From Butyrivibrio sp. (GTDB lineage Bacteria > Bacillota > Clostridia > Lachnospirales > Lachnospiraceae), in NCBI GenBank assembly GCA_015056565.1, contig SVGB01000014.1:22545-86544 (forward strand): 64,000 bases of DNA, given 5' to 3'. Shown piece after piece: positions 18,222-27,278 of this stretch (its first letter is position 1; each line of letters opens with the position of its first letter). The notes below the pieces were generated by a model. It was given only the letters and a program-made list of their open reading frames with translations, was not told the origin of the DNA and ran no database searches. The translations under genes and the position numbers were made by a program.

Positions 18222-19205
18222 ATGCGACGCAGGTTGATCACAGCAGCTTTAATTGGTGCTATCAGCACTATGATGTTTTCTACTACAGCTTTTGCAGCAA
18301 CTAACGAACTTACAGGACTTCCAGTGGACGACTCAATAGCTACCCAAAGACCTGTAGCCATCATGGTTGACAATGAAAAGAAGGCACTTGCACACTTCGG
18401 AACAGGAGAGGCTGATATTGTCTATGAGATGATGAACAGCACAGCCAATGGAAGAGTTACAAGGCTTATGTGCCTTTATAAGGACTGGCAGAATCTTGGA
18501 CAGACAGGCAGCATCAGAAGTGCGAGAACAACCAATGTCATGCTGACTGGAGAGTACAATGCAGTTCTGATTCATGACGGCGGACCTAAATATATAAAGA
18601 CATATCTGGCACAGCCTTACGCTGCACATCTAAGTGGAAGCTTTTCGAGGATCAAGAATGGCAAGCCTACTGAGTACACAGAGTACTGCTTCGGATCTGA
18701 GCTTGTTTCAAGATTTGCTAAGGCTGGACTTCCAACTACATACACATATGGACTTGAGAGGCCTACGCATTTTCTTTTCAATGATACGGATGTTGTAAGG
18801 GAAGGCGCACCTGCAGGCACAGTTGATCTTAATGGAGTATTTCCTCACAACAGGAGTATACTTACATTTAACCCACAGACTAGTACCTATGACTACTCTG
18901 AGTACGGCGCTCTTCACCTGGATGCTGAAGATGGTCAGACTCTTACTTTCAAAGATGTGATCCTGCAGGAAGTTTCTTTTAACCAGCTTGATAAGAATGG
19001 ATATATGACCTATAACGTTGTGGGCTCTGGAAATGGATATTATATCTCAAACGGCGTTGCTATTCCCATTACCTGGTCAAAGGGAAGTGAGACTGGTTTT
19101 ACTCATTACTATGATGCAGGTGGAGCAGAGCTTATGATCAACAGAGGTAAGATTTATATAGGACTTGTGCCTTCTGATACCTGGGGGTCACTGGTAATTG
19201 GCTGA
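18222..19205 (+). CDS. DUF3048 domain-containing secreted protein (YerB-like)
   Basis: A 327-residue protein with a classical signal peptide (MRRRLITAALIGAISTMMFS) and a likely cleavage site AFA|A near residue 26. The mature protein matches the DUF3048/YerB family: PVAIMVDNEKKA, YEMMNSTANGRVTRLMCLY, IGSIRSAR-type motif (GSIRSARTTNVML) and a C-terminal beta-rich half with GNGYYISNG and MINRGKIYIGLVP. YerB is a Bacillus lipoprotein of unknown function; this version lacks a lipobox and is probably secreted or wall-associated. AAGGAG precedes the ATG. It is not obviously linked in function to the flavin reductase upstream or the peptide locus downstream. Confidence 0.85.
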   Translation: MRRRLITAALIGAISTMMFSTTAFAATNELTGLPVDDSIATQRPVAIMVDNEKKALAHFGTGEADIVYEMMNSTANGRVTRLMCLYKDWQNLGQTGSIRSARTTNVMLTGEYNAVLIHDGGPKYIKTYLAQPYAAHLSGSFSRIKNGKPTEYTEYCFGSELVSRFAKAGLPTTYTYGLERPTHFLFNDTDVVREGAPAGTVDLNGVFPHNRSILTFNPQTSTYDYSEYGALHLDAEDGQTLTFKDVILQEVSFNQLDKNGYMTYNVVGSGNGYYISNGVAIPITWSKGSETGFTHYYDAGGAELMINRGKIYIGLVPSDTWGSLVIG

Positions 19206-19328
19206 TAATAGTAAATGGTAACAGGACCGAAAGAGTTGTTGTTTTTGAATTGATGATATTATAGTATTAGTAATAGGGGACTCAAATAAAAGACATATTA
19301 TAATACAACATAAGAAAGGAAATGTTCT

Positions 19329-19475
19329 ATGACATATGCAAATGAAAATGTAAATGGGGTAGATTTTATACTGTCACTACAGAATTCAAACGATTACGAC
19401 AATACTAACGCGTGGGAAGTAGACTCCTGGCCAAACTATGAGGAGTATCACGACTCTTGGTATAATGCCTACTAA
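19329..19475 (+). CDS. Putative ribosomal peptide precursor, Trp/Tyr/Asn/Asp-rich, Cys-free
   Basis: A 48-codon gene with AAAGGA 8 nt before its ATG. Its 3' end overlaps the start of a radical SAM/SPASM gene, the usual arrangement for a peptide and its modifying enzyme. The N-terminal part (MTYANENVNGVDFILSLQNS) would be the leader. The C-terminal 20 residues, WEVDSWPNYEEYHDSWYNAY, are extremely aromatic and acidic. The pattern aromatic-X-Asn/Asp occurs at Y23-D-N25, W34-P-N36, Y40-H-D42 and W44-Y-N46. There is no Cys, which excludes thioether (sactipeptide or ranthipeptide) products. The triplets resemble the three-residue aromatic cyclophane (triceptide) substrates of radical SAM/SPASM enzymes. 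No protease or exporter is adjacent. Product and function are inferred. Confidence 0.75.
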   Translation: MTYANENVNGVDFILSLQNSNDYDNTNAWEVDSWPNYEEYHDSWYNAY

Positions 19476-20604
19476 TCCAGCGTTTATAACACCAATCATC
19501 AAGGTGGTTGAACACTGCAATTTTACTTGTGAATATTGCAGGTATGCCAACCACCCACCCAAAGACAACTCTATTATGTCTGTGGAGTTGTGCAAGAAGA
19601 TCATAAAAGAAGTATGTGAATATAATATTTCTCAAGGTATATTTAATATTTCCCTTATTTTTCATGGAGGAGAACCTCTGCTTTGGGGAAAAGATAGATT
19701 TGAAGAAATCTATCAGTTTGAACAGGATCTTAGGAAAGAGTACCCTGATATTAAAATAAAAAATGATGTTCAGACAAATGCTTTCCTTATCGATGAAGAA
19801 TGGATATGCTTGTTTAAAAAAATGAAGTTTGACGTGGGGATAAGCATTGATGGTCCCTCTGACATTAATTTTCATTATGGGAAGATGGGCCAGAAAGCTT
19901 CTACGGAAACTGTATTAAAAAACATCCATTTACTACAGGAAAATGGTATTAAACATGGGATTTTAAGTGTTATTACAGAAAAGCATTTCCCATATGCTAA
20001 AGAATATTTTGATTTTTTGGAAAATGAAAAAATAGATAATGCCGGATTCTGCTATTGCTATAATCCGTTAGATGATTATGCAATTGATGCAGAAAGGCTT
20101 GGTAGTTTTTTGTGTGAGTGTTTTGACATATACTACAATTCTGTTCGCAGAGTCCATATCCGAGAATTTGAAAATTTAATCAAAAGGATTTATGGCTTAC
20201 ATAAAAACAGTTGTGTGTGTAAAGAACGTACAGATTGTGGCAATTTTATGGCATTTACACCAAATGGAACAGTATGTTTTTGTGACGCTTACGAAAAGGA
20301 TTCAAAAGTAGTAGGCAATATCCAAGAGGAAGATATTCTATCTGTAATAAACTCCAAATCATATAAGGATACTAAGGCAGAATATTGCTCAACAGCTGAA
20401 ACAACCTGTAAAGATTGTGAATTTAAGTGTGTTTGTGGCTGTGGATGTTCAAGAAGTGATATCATTTTGGAAAGTGGTGAACGTAGAAATTATTTTTGCT
20501 CGACTAATAAAATTCTTTGCAGCCATATTTTAGAAGTTGTTAAAAATGATAAAAGGCTGGCTGAACAGAATCAGAAGATTATCGAACCATTAAAGCTCCT
20601 TTAG
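19465..20604 (+). CDS. Radical SAM/SPASM peptide-modifying enzyme
   Basis: A 379-residue protein counted from ATG 19465; an ATG at 19438 is an alternative, and both lie inside the peptide gene without a clear ribosome site, so translation is probably coupled. The radical SAM cluster motif is CNFTCEYC (Cys18, Cys22, Cys25), followed by the SAM-binding HGGEPLLWG. The C-terminal third is a SPASM domain with many Cys for auxiliary Fe-S clusters: CGNFMAFTPNGTVCFCD, then CKDCEFKCVCGCGC and a final YFCSTNKILC. The family includes sulfatase-maturation and RiPP-modifying enzymes (QhpD, PqqE-like, triceptide synthases). Its likely substrate is the 48-residue peptide directly upstream. C-C or C-X crosslinking of aromatic residues is the main hypothesis. 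Confidence 0.85.
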   Translation: MPTNPAFITPIIKVVEHCNFTCEYCRYANHPPKDNSIMSVELCKKIIKEVCEYNISQGIFNISLIFHGGEPLLWGKDRFEEIYQFEQDLRKEYPDIKIKNDVQTNAFLIDEEWICLFKKMKFDVGISIDGPSDINFHYGKMGQKASTETVLKNIHLLQENGIKHGILSVITEKHFPYAKEYFDFLENEKIDNAGFCYCYNPLDDYAIDAERLGSFLCECFDIYYNSVRRVHIREFENLIKRIYGLHKNSCVCKERTDCGNFMAFTPNGTVCFCDAYEKDSKVVGNIQEEDILSVINSKSYKDTKAEYCSTAETTCKDCEFKCVCGCGCSRSDIILESGERRNYFCSTNKILCSHILEVVKNDKRLAEQNQKIIEPLKLL

Positions 20605-20657
20605 GGGGCTGATCAAATTTTTTGAGTGGTTGCCAGAGTTTAGGGCTATGTGCATAG

Positions 20658-20777
20658 TCAGACGTGGTTTCTACAGGATTCCATGGATGGGAGCATATTC
20701 CAGAGGCTCTTCAGCTTATGAAGGACAAGCCTGCTGACCTTATCAAGCCTGTTGTTATTCTTGATAACCAGCCTTGA
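20658..20777 (+). pseudogene. Remnant: C-terminal tail of a medium-chain dehydrogenase
   Basis: A 39-codon stretch ending in TGA reads STGFHGWEHIPEALQLMKD then KPADLIKPVVILDNQP, which looks like the last residues of a zinc-dependent medium-chain alcohol dehydrogenase family protein. A stop at 20655-20657 closes the frame upstream, and no matching body of the gene is found between it and the radical SAM gene. It therefore appears to be a decayed fragment left by a deletion, or by insertion of the peptide locus. The family call rests on sequence resemblance only. Confidence 0.5.
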
Positions 20778-20806
20778 ATAGAATAAACTGAATTTTATAG
20801 AATCAG

Positions 20807-20832
20807 AAGGACGGTCATTGGCCGTCCTTTTT
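20807..20832 (+). terminator. Rho-independent terminator
   Basis: Stem AAGGACGG (20807-20814) and CCGTCCTT (20822-20829), a 7-nt loop, followed by a T run. It lies 30 bp after the dehydrogenase remnant, so it is probably that lost gene's terminator and now ends the peptide-radical SAM transcript. Confidence 0.85.
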
Positions 20833-20894
20833 CAGACAAAGACTTAGCCCTTTAATGAAAATGCTAAGACTGTGACAGCAAATGGAGACTTATC

Positions 20895-21722
20895 ATGAGT
20901 GTAGAAGCATATTTAAATCCGGATTTTACAGTAGGCAAGAAGCTCTTATTTCTTTTAGTGACAGCTGCCTTATTAGGAATCGGAATAGGGTTTATATATC
21001 TGGTATCACTTCTTGTTCTCGGGAGAGACATACCGGTGGGAAACAGGAAACAGGCAGTTCTTGGAGCACTGGAAGACAAGGTACAGAGATTTTTTGAGAT
21101 GATAATTGCAGGGACTTCCGTTATGTCTTTTTCCTGCGCATATGTTATCATCAACCATGTGAACACTCTGGTACAGTCAGGAGTAGCAGGGAATCTGACG
21201 CCTATGGAACAGCGCCTTATTGAGGCCTGGGCAGAGGGCAAGGACTTCGTGCTTCTTTTGCTTATCTGTTTATCCTGTGTGATCAATACTATTTTGGATT
21301 CTCTGATCATTCCTTTAAAGAAGCTGTCCAAGGCGGAAAAGGCTACCATGAGGATGCTGGCGATGTTCTATGTCATTATCCTTTTGATGTACCTTAACTA
21401 CATCGGAGATGAAAGTCAGTATAGCCCGGTTATGATGTATTATTTTGGCTTGATGATAGGTAGATTTGTTTACTTTGATGCATCCTTTAAGGATTTCCTT
21501 GAAGCTTTAAAGAATATGTTCTTCAACCTGCCATATATGGCACTTAGCCTTGCTTTGACAGGCGCGTTGTGTGCCTTTGGCTTTGGTGTTGGATATTTCC
21601 TTGAAAGAAATTACTTTATCATGGGTATTTTCTATACACACTTGTTTATGCTTGTCTGCATATTTGTTATCCATCTTGTGTGGATGATAGTTAAATGTGC
21701 TGGCAATAAAGATAAAGAATAA
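20895..21722 (+). CDS. Multi-pass membrane protein of unknown function
   Basis: A 275-residue hydrophobic protein preceded by GGAGA. About six membrane helices can be drawn: ~17-43, ~66-85, ~110-128 (FVLLLLICLSCVINTIL), ~147-167, ~198-225 and ~245-265. A loop between the first two helices is charged. No transporter or enzyme signature is recognised. It ends 27 bp before the cysteine hydrolase gene and may be co-transcribed with it. The product is likely in the cytoplasmic membrane; function is unknown. Confidence 0.75.
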   Translation: MSVEAYLNPDFTVGKKLLFLLVTAALLGIGIGFIYLVSLLVLGRDIPVGNRKQAVLGALEDKVQRFFEMIIAGTSVMSFSCAYVIINHVNTLVQSGVAGNLTPMEQRLIEAWAEGKDFVLLLLICLSCVINTILDSLIIPLKKLSKAEKATMRMLAMFYVIILLMYLNYIGDESQYSPVMMYYFGLMIGRFVYFDASFKDFLEALKNMFFNLPYMALSLALTGALCAFGFGVGYFLERNYFIMGIFYTHLFMLVCIFVIHLVWMIVKCAGNKDKE

Positions 21723-21749
21723 AATATTGGCATTTTGGAGGATGTTAGT

Positions 21750-22271
21750 ATGAGAAAGCTATTAGTTGTAATTGACATGCAAAAGGACTTCGTTGACGGA
21801 GCTCTTGGTACTAAGGAGGCAGTGGCTATTGTTCCAGCTGTTGTAGAGAAGATAAAGAGCTATGACATTGGTGACGTATTTGCCACAAGAGATACTCATC
21901 AGGAAAACTACATGCAGACCCAGGAGGGAGCTAATCTTCCAGTACCGCACTGCATTGAAGGCACAGAAGGCTGGGAGATTGATAAGGAAGTTGCAAAGGT
22001 CCTTGATGGCGCAACTATCATCAACAAGCCTACTTTTGGATCAACTATCCTTGCTGACGAGATCGCGCAGATCGCTGCAAAAGAGGAAATTGAAATTGAG
22101 CTTGTGGGTCTTTGCACAGATATCTGTGTTGTGTCAAATGCTCTTATGCTGAAGGCTGTTATGCCAGAAGTTAAGATATCCGTGGACTCAAAGTGCTGCG
22201 CCGGAGTAACACCACAAAAGCACGAAGCAGCTCTTGAAACCATGCGCTCCTGCCAGATCAACGTGATGTAA
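21750..22271 (+). CDS. Cysteine hydrolase, isochorismatase/nicotinamidase family
   Basis: A 173-residue protein. ATG 21750 is chosen because GGAGG (21737-21741) lies 8 nt before it; an upstream TTG is not preferred. The fold's catalytic triad is visible: Asp9 in VVIDMQKDF, Lys93 in NKPTFGST and Cys126 in TDICV. The segment ATRDTHQENYMQTQEG followed by PHCIEGTEGW matches the substrate and metal region of bacterial nicotinamidase-like enzymes. The family hydrolyses amides such as nicotinamide (PncA), but specificity cannot be decided from sequence alone. It is followed by a long inverted repeat that may end the transcript. Confidence 0.85.
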   Translation: MRKLLVVIDMQKDFVDGALGTKEAVAIVPAVVEKIKSYDIGDVFATRDTHQENYMQTQEGANLPVPHCIEGTEGWEIDKEVAKVLDGATIINKPTFGSTILADEIAQIAAKEEIEIELVGLCTDICVVSNALMLKAVMPEVKISVDSKCCAGVTPQKHEAALETMRSCQINVM

Positions 22272-22281
22272 CGAAACAAGA

Positions 22282-22374
22282 CAACAGGGGTGGACCATGG
22301 GGACGGGGTTAGTGGTTCATTGGAATGATTTCCAATGAACCACTAACCCCGTCCCCATGGTCCACCCCCTGTTG
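22282..22374. repeat. 44-bp near-perfect inverted repeat (REP/MITE-like palindrome)
   Basis: The left arm 22282-22325 and right arm 22330-22374 are reverse complements with only one extra C in the right arm (within 22365-22369) and a 4-nt TGAT loop. The arms contain GTGGACCATGGGGACGGGG and a TTAGTGGTTCATTGGAA end. Such GGGGACGG-containing palindromes resemble the REP elements mobilised by Y1-type (RAYT) transposases in Firmicutes; no transposase is present here. As RNA it would form a very stable hairpin just after the cysteine hydrolase gene. Confidence 0.85.
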
Positions 22375-22664
22375 CATATGTACAATATTACTTTACTGCT
22401 TTAAAGCAAGTTGTGCATCTTTTATAGTTTTTGTGTGATAATCAGACAAAATATGTACAAGATTTTTGTTAATAAGTACAAAAAATAAAAAATATATAAA
22501 CAACCCTATTGCATTTTGCACAAAGTGGCGATATGATTAGTTTGTCGTTAAGAACTGACCGATAGTCGAGATTGTAATATTTGGATTCTTGGAAAGTTAA
22601 CGGTGGCAATATGATCAGTCATTATTTAAAAATTATAGAGAGCCTTGAGAAAAGAGTAAGGGTT
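22375..22664 (+). other. AT-rich non-coding region upstream of glpP, with a 17-bp direct repeat
   Basis: No gene is seen here. The region is AT-rich. It contains two copies of a 17-nt sequence, GTGGCGATATGATTAGT (22525-22541) and GTGGCAATATGATCAGT (22603-22619), matching at 15 of 17 positions and 78 bp apart. They could be operator half-sites or part of a structured leader of glpP. The glpP promoter must lie here, but I cannot place it with confidence. Confidence 0.5.
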
Positions 22665-22711
22665 AAATGAGGGAGAACCTCATTTTACTTTGTTTGCTCT
22701 TTTTTTATTTG
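22665..22711 (+). terminator. Leader hairpin/terminator before glpP
   Basis: Stem AAATGAGG (22665-22672) and CCTCATTT (22678-22685) with a GAGAA loop. A T-rich tract with a run of seven Ts follows at 22702-22708, ~12 nt before the glpP ATG. A purine-rich AGAGAGCCTTGAGAAAAGAG lies just upstream. A terminator so close to the start of an antiterminator gene suggests autoregulation by antitermination. Confidence 0.6.
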
Positions 22712-22722
22712 ACTTATTGGGT

Positions 22723-23304
22723 ATGAAAAATCGTGAATTTATTAACAAGATTGAGATAAATCCTATCATCGCAGCAGTAAAAAATGATGAGGGACTTGAA
22801 ACAGCACTTACAGAAGATGTGGAGATCATCTTTGTGCTATACGGGGATATATGTACGATCCCGGGAATAGTAAAAAAGATAAAACAGGCCGGTAAGGTGG
22901 CTATGGTCCATGTGGACCTTATAACAGGGCTTAATAACTCCAAGGATGTGTGCCTTGACTTTATCAAGAATAACACAGAGGCTGACGGGATCATTACAAC
23001 CAAGAGCAACCTCATAGCTCACGCCAAAGAGCTTGAGCTAAATACAGTGCTTCGATACTTCATCCTGGATAGCATGGCACTTCAGAATATTGAGAAGCAG
23101 GCAAAGAGTCCTGGAGTAAGGCCAGATATCATAGAGTTTTTACCAGGTATCGTTCTTCCTAAGATGATCAAGAGGATCAACAAGGTCAGCAGAGTTCCGA
23201 TAATAGCCGGGGGGCTTATCGCGGACAAGGAAGATGTAATGAATGCTCTGGACGCCGGGGCACTTGCAATCTCAACCACCAATGAGATGGTTTGGGGGCT
23301 TTAA
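22723..23304 (+). CDS. glpP: Glycerol-3-phosphate responsive antiterminator GlpP
   Basis: A 193-residue TIM-barrel-like RNA-binding regulator. ATG 22723 (MKNREFINKIEINPIIAAVK) is chosen over an upstream TTG because the family starts here. Recognisable motifs are IEINPIIAAVKN, VEIIFVLYGDICTIP, VAMVHVDLITGL, DGIITTKSNLIAHAKE, RPDIIEFLPGIVLPKMI and VPIIAGGLIADKEDV. In Bacillus, GlpP bound to glycerol-3-phosphate lets transcription pass terminators ahead of glycerol genes. Here it heads a glycerol locus with terminator-like hairpins before glpK (23312) and before the oxidoreductase genes (25724), which fits that mechanism. Confidence 0.92.
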   Translation: MKNREFINKIEINPIIAAVKNDEGLETALTEDVEIIFVLYGDICTIPGIVKKIKQAGKVAMVHVDLITGLNNSKDVCLDFIKNNTEADGIITTKSNLIAHAKELELNTVLRYFILDSMALQNIEKQAKSPGVRPDIIEFLPGIVLPKMIKRINKVSRVPIIAGGLIADKEDVMNALDAGALAISTTNEMVWGL

Positions 23305-23311
23305 AGAGAAG

Positions 23312-23341
23312 TTAAAGCGAGAGAGCTTTAAATAATTTTTT
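23312..23341 (+). terminator. Terminator hairpin between glpP and glpK (likely GlpP target)
   Basis: Stem TTAAAGC (23312-23318) and GCTTTAA (23325-23331), loop GAGAGA, then ATAATTTTTTC. It lies 36 bp before the glpK start. The purine-rich CGAGAG core is also present in the hairpin at 25724, suggesting a shared antiterminator signal. Confidence 0.7.
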
Positions 23342-23363
23342 CACAAGAAAAAAGGAGGGTTAA

Positions 23364-24869
<1,506 letters not shown>

Positions 24870-24931
24870 TAAGCGGTCAGACTAAATTAGTGAAAAAAAA
24901 TTTACATATACTCAAAAGGGGGTAAAAACAA

Positions 24932-25654
24932 ATGAGTGTTTATTTAGGCGAGTTTATTGGAACTATGTTACTTGTTCTTCTTGGCGATGGCGTTTGCTGT
25001 AACGTAAGCCTTGAGAAGTCAGGCTTCAAGGGTGGCGGAGCTGTTCACATCCTTATCGGATGGGGTATGGCAGTTATGGTTCCTGCATTTGCAATGAGCA
25101 ATTTCACAGGATGCCCTTCAGCATTTAACCCTGCAGTTACAATTGGTATCGCTATCAGAAGTGGTGACTGGAGCACAGTAGTTGGCCAGATCATAGCTCA
25201 GATGCTTGGTGGATTCCTTGGCGCAGCTATCCTTATGGTTCTCTATGGAGATCACATCAAGGCTACAGCTAATGATGATGTTGTTCGCGGATGCTTCTGC
25301 ACAGCACCTTCAATTCCTAACCAGGTACTGAACTTCCTTTCAGAGTTCGTAGCTACATTCGTTCTTGTTTTCACACTGGCTCTTATCCCAGCTGGAACAG
25401 ACCGTGTTGTATGGCCACTTGTTTACGGTGTAATCGTTGCTTGCGGCGCTTCCTTCGGTGGACTTACAGGATACGCTATGAACGCAGCAAGAGATACAGC
25501 TCCTCGTCTTGCATACCTCTGCCTTGCACCTAACTTTGGCAAGAAGAATGGTAACTGGAGCTATGGCTGGATCCCTGCAGTAGCACCTATCTGCGGCGGT
25601 ATCGTTGCATCTCTTCTTTACAATGCACTTGCAGCTGCTCACATGTTTGGTTAA
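24932..25654 (+). CDS. glpF: Glycerol uptake facilitator (MIP family)
   Basis: A 240-residue aquaglyceroporin with six membrane helices. The first pore motif is intact (FNPAVTI, Asn66-Pro67-Ala68). The second reads MNAARD (Asn184-Ala185-Ala186), a Pro-to-Ala variant of the usual NPA that still keeps the selectivity Arg187 and Asp188. The N-terminus (YLGEFIGTMLLVLLGDGVCCNV) is typical. It lets glycerol diffuse through the cytoplasmic membrane, where GlpK traps it. AAAGGGGG precedes the start. It follows glpK by 62 bp and ends before a terminator hairpin. Confidence 0.94.
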   Translation: MSVYLGEFIGTMLLVLLGDGVCCNVSLEKSGFKGGGAVHILIGWGMAVMVPAFAMSNFTGCPSAFNPAVTIGIAIRSGDWSTVVGQIIAQMLGGFLGAAILMVLYGDHIKATANDDVVRGCFCTAPSIPNQVLNFLSEFVATFVLVFTLALIPAGTDRVVWPLVYGVIVACGASFGGLTGYAMNAARDTAPRLAYLCLAPNFGKKNGNWSYGWIPAVAPICGGIVASLLYNALAAAHMFG

Positions 25655-25723
25655 TCAAATATGATTTGTGCTTGCACAAAGACCAAATTGTAGTATTATT
25701 AATTTAACTTGATATTGAAGCGG

Positions 25724-25780
25724 AGGCGAGAGTGAGCACATATCTGTGGGGAACACAGTTTGCTTTCTCTCGCCTTTTTT
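25724..25780 (+). terminator. Compound terminator hairpin between glpF and the oxidoreductase genes
   Basis: The outer stem AGGCGAGAG (25724-25732) pairs with CTCTCGCCT (25767-25775) and continues with GAGCA/TGCTT. An inner hairpin, CTGTG-GGGAA-CACAG, sits at the top, and a run of Ts follows (25775-25780). It is both the glpF terminator and a leader feature of the next genes; antitermination by GlpP is inferred from the shared CGAGAG core. Confidence 0.75.
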
Positions 25781-25826
25781 GAGCAAAGCTATTGTTTATC
25801 TATATCGATCTATAAAGGAGACAATT

Positions 25827-27278
25827 ATGACGTACGATGTGATCGTGATCGGAGCTGGTGTTACCGGTTCTGCAGTCGCAAGAGAGCTTTCCAAATATGA
25901 AGCTGAAGTTTGCGTACTGGAAAAATGCGAGGATGTCTGTGAGGGAACATCCAAAGCTAATTCAGCCATCGTTCACGCTGGATTTGACGCAGCTGTTGGT
26001 TCACTTATGGCCAAACTCAACGTCCGCGGCAACGAGATGATGGATGATCTTGCAAGAGACCTGGATATACCATTTAAGAGAAATGGATCTATGGTTGTAT
26101 GCATCCACAAGGAAGCTCTTGACGGGCTTAAGGACCTTTATGACAGAGGCGTAAAAAATGGTGTTAAGGATCTTAAAATCTTAACTAGAGAAGAAGCTCT
26201 TGAAATGGAGCCAAATCTTTCTGAAAACGTAGAAGGAGCACTTTGGGCTCCAACAGGTGGAATCATCTGTCCGTTCGAACTCAACATTGCTATGGCTGAA
26301 AACGCTAATATGAATGGCGTTGACTTCCGCTTTAACACAGAAGTTGAAGATATCAAAAAAGGCGAAGACGGCAACTGGCACCTGCGCACCAACAACGGTG
26401 AGTATGTTGCAAGATATGTTGTCAATGCAGCTGGTGTCTATGCTGATAAGATCCACAATATGGTAAGTGCAGACAAGATGCACATCATCGAGCGTAGAGG
26501 TGATTATTGCCTTCTTGATAAGACTGTCGGAGGACATGTAAAGCACACGATCTTCCCACAGCCTACAAAACTTGGTAAAGGCGTTCTTGTATCTCCTACA
26601 GTTCATGGAAACCTCATTGTTGGTCCTACAGCAGTAGACATTGAGAACAAGGAAGGAAACAACACCACAGCAGCTGGTATCGATGATCTTATTGCCAAGG
26701 CAGGAGATCACGTAAGAAACCTTCCTATTAGGAACGTTATCACATCCTTTGCTGGGCTTCGTGCTCATGAGGAGCATCACGAGTTCATAATCAAGGAAGT
26801 TGATGATGCCAAGAACTTTATCGACTGCGCCGGAATAGAGTCTCCAGGTCTTACCAGCAGCCCTGCTATAGGCGAGATGGTTGGAAACATGATGAAGGAA
26901 ATGATGAACCTTAAGCCTAAGGCAAACTGGATCAGCACCCGTAAGGGTGTTAAGAAGACAGAAGGTCTTAGCATTGAAGAGAGAAATGAGCTCATCAAAA
27001 AGAATCCTGCATATGGAACAATCATCTGCAGATGTGAGTCCATTACTGAGGGAGAGATCCTTGATGCTATCCACAGACCACTTGGAGCAAGAAGCCTTGA
27101 CGGCGTAAAGAGAAGAACTCGCGCCGGAATGGGCAGATGTCAGGCTGGTTTCTGCTCACCACGTACAATGGAGATCCTCCACAGAGAGCTTGGTATTCCA
27201 TATGAGAAGATCACCAAGAGCGGCGGTAAATCCAACATTGTACTTGAGAGAACAAAAGGGGAGGTAAGCGGGTCATGA
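25827..27278 (+). CDS. NAD(P)/FAD-dependent oxidoreductase, glycerol-3-phosphate dehydrogenase type (GlpA-like)
   Basis: A 483-residue protein. ATG 25827 is chosen for the AAGGAG before it and because the FAD-binding motif YDVIVIGAGVTGSA should lie at the very N-terminus. A DAO-type FAD domain spans ~1-370 (SKANSAIVHAGFD, ERRGDYCLLD, FAGLRAHEE, IESPGLTSSPAIGEMV). The C-terminus is a BFD-like [2Fe-2S] domain with Cys401, Cys403 (ICRCE) and Cys438, Cys443 (GRCQAGFC). It should oxidise glycerol-3-phosphate to dihydroxyacetone phosphate, probably in a complex with the next two gene products. Its stop overlaps the next ATG by 4 bp. Confidence 0.88.
   Translation: MTYDVIVIGAGVTGSAVARELSKYEAEVCVLEKCEDVCEGTSKANSAIVHAGFDAAVGSLMAKLNVRGNEMMDDLARDLDIPFKRNGSMVVCIHKEALDGLKDLYDRGVKNGVKDLKILTREEALEMEPNLSENVEGALWAPTGGIICPFELNIAMAENANMNGVDFRFNTEVEDIKKGEDGNWHLRTNNGEYVARYVVNAAGVYADKIHNMVSADKMHIIERRGDYCLLDKTVGGHVKHTIFPQPTKLGKGVLVSPTVHGNLIVGPTAVDIENKEGNNTTAAGIDDLIAKAGDHVRNLPIRNVITSFAGLRAHEEHHEFIIKEVDDAKNFIDCAGIESPGLTSSPAIGEMVGNMMKEMMNLKPKANWISTRKGVKKTEGLSIEERNELIKKNPAYGTIICRCESITEGEILDAIHRPLGARSLDGVKRRTRAGMGRCQAGFCSPRTMEILHRELGIPYEKITKSGGKSNIVLERTKGEVSGS

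Noticed and set aside
19282..19328. Promoter of the peptide gene at TATAAT 19299-19304
   Set aside because: The -10 box is perfect, but no acceptable -35 box sits at 16-18 nt spacing, so it is not listed as a feature.
26181..27074. Minus-strand open frame of 297 codons opposite the GlpA-like gene
   Set aside because: No family signature, and the plus-strand product has strong FAD and Fe-S motifs across the same region.
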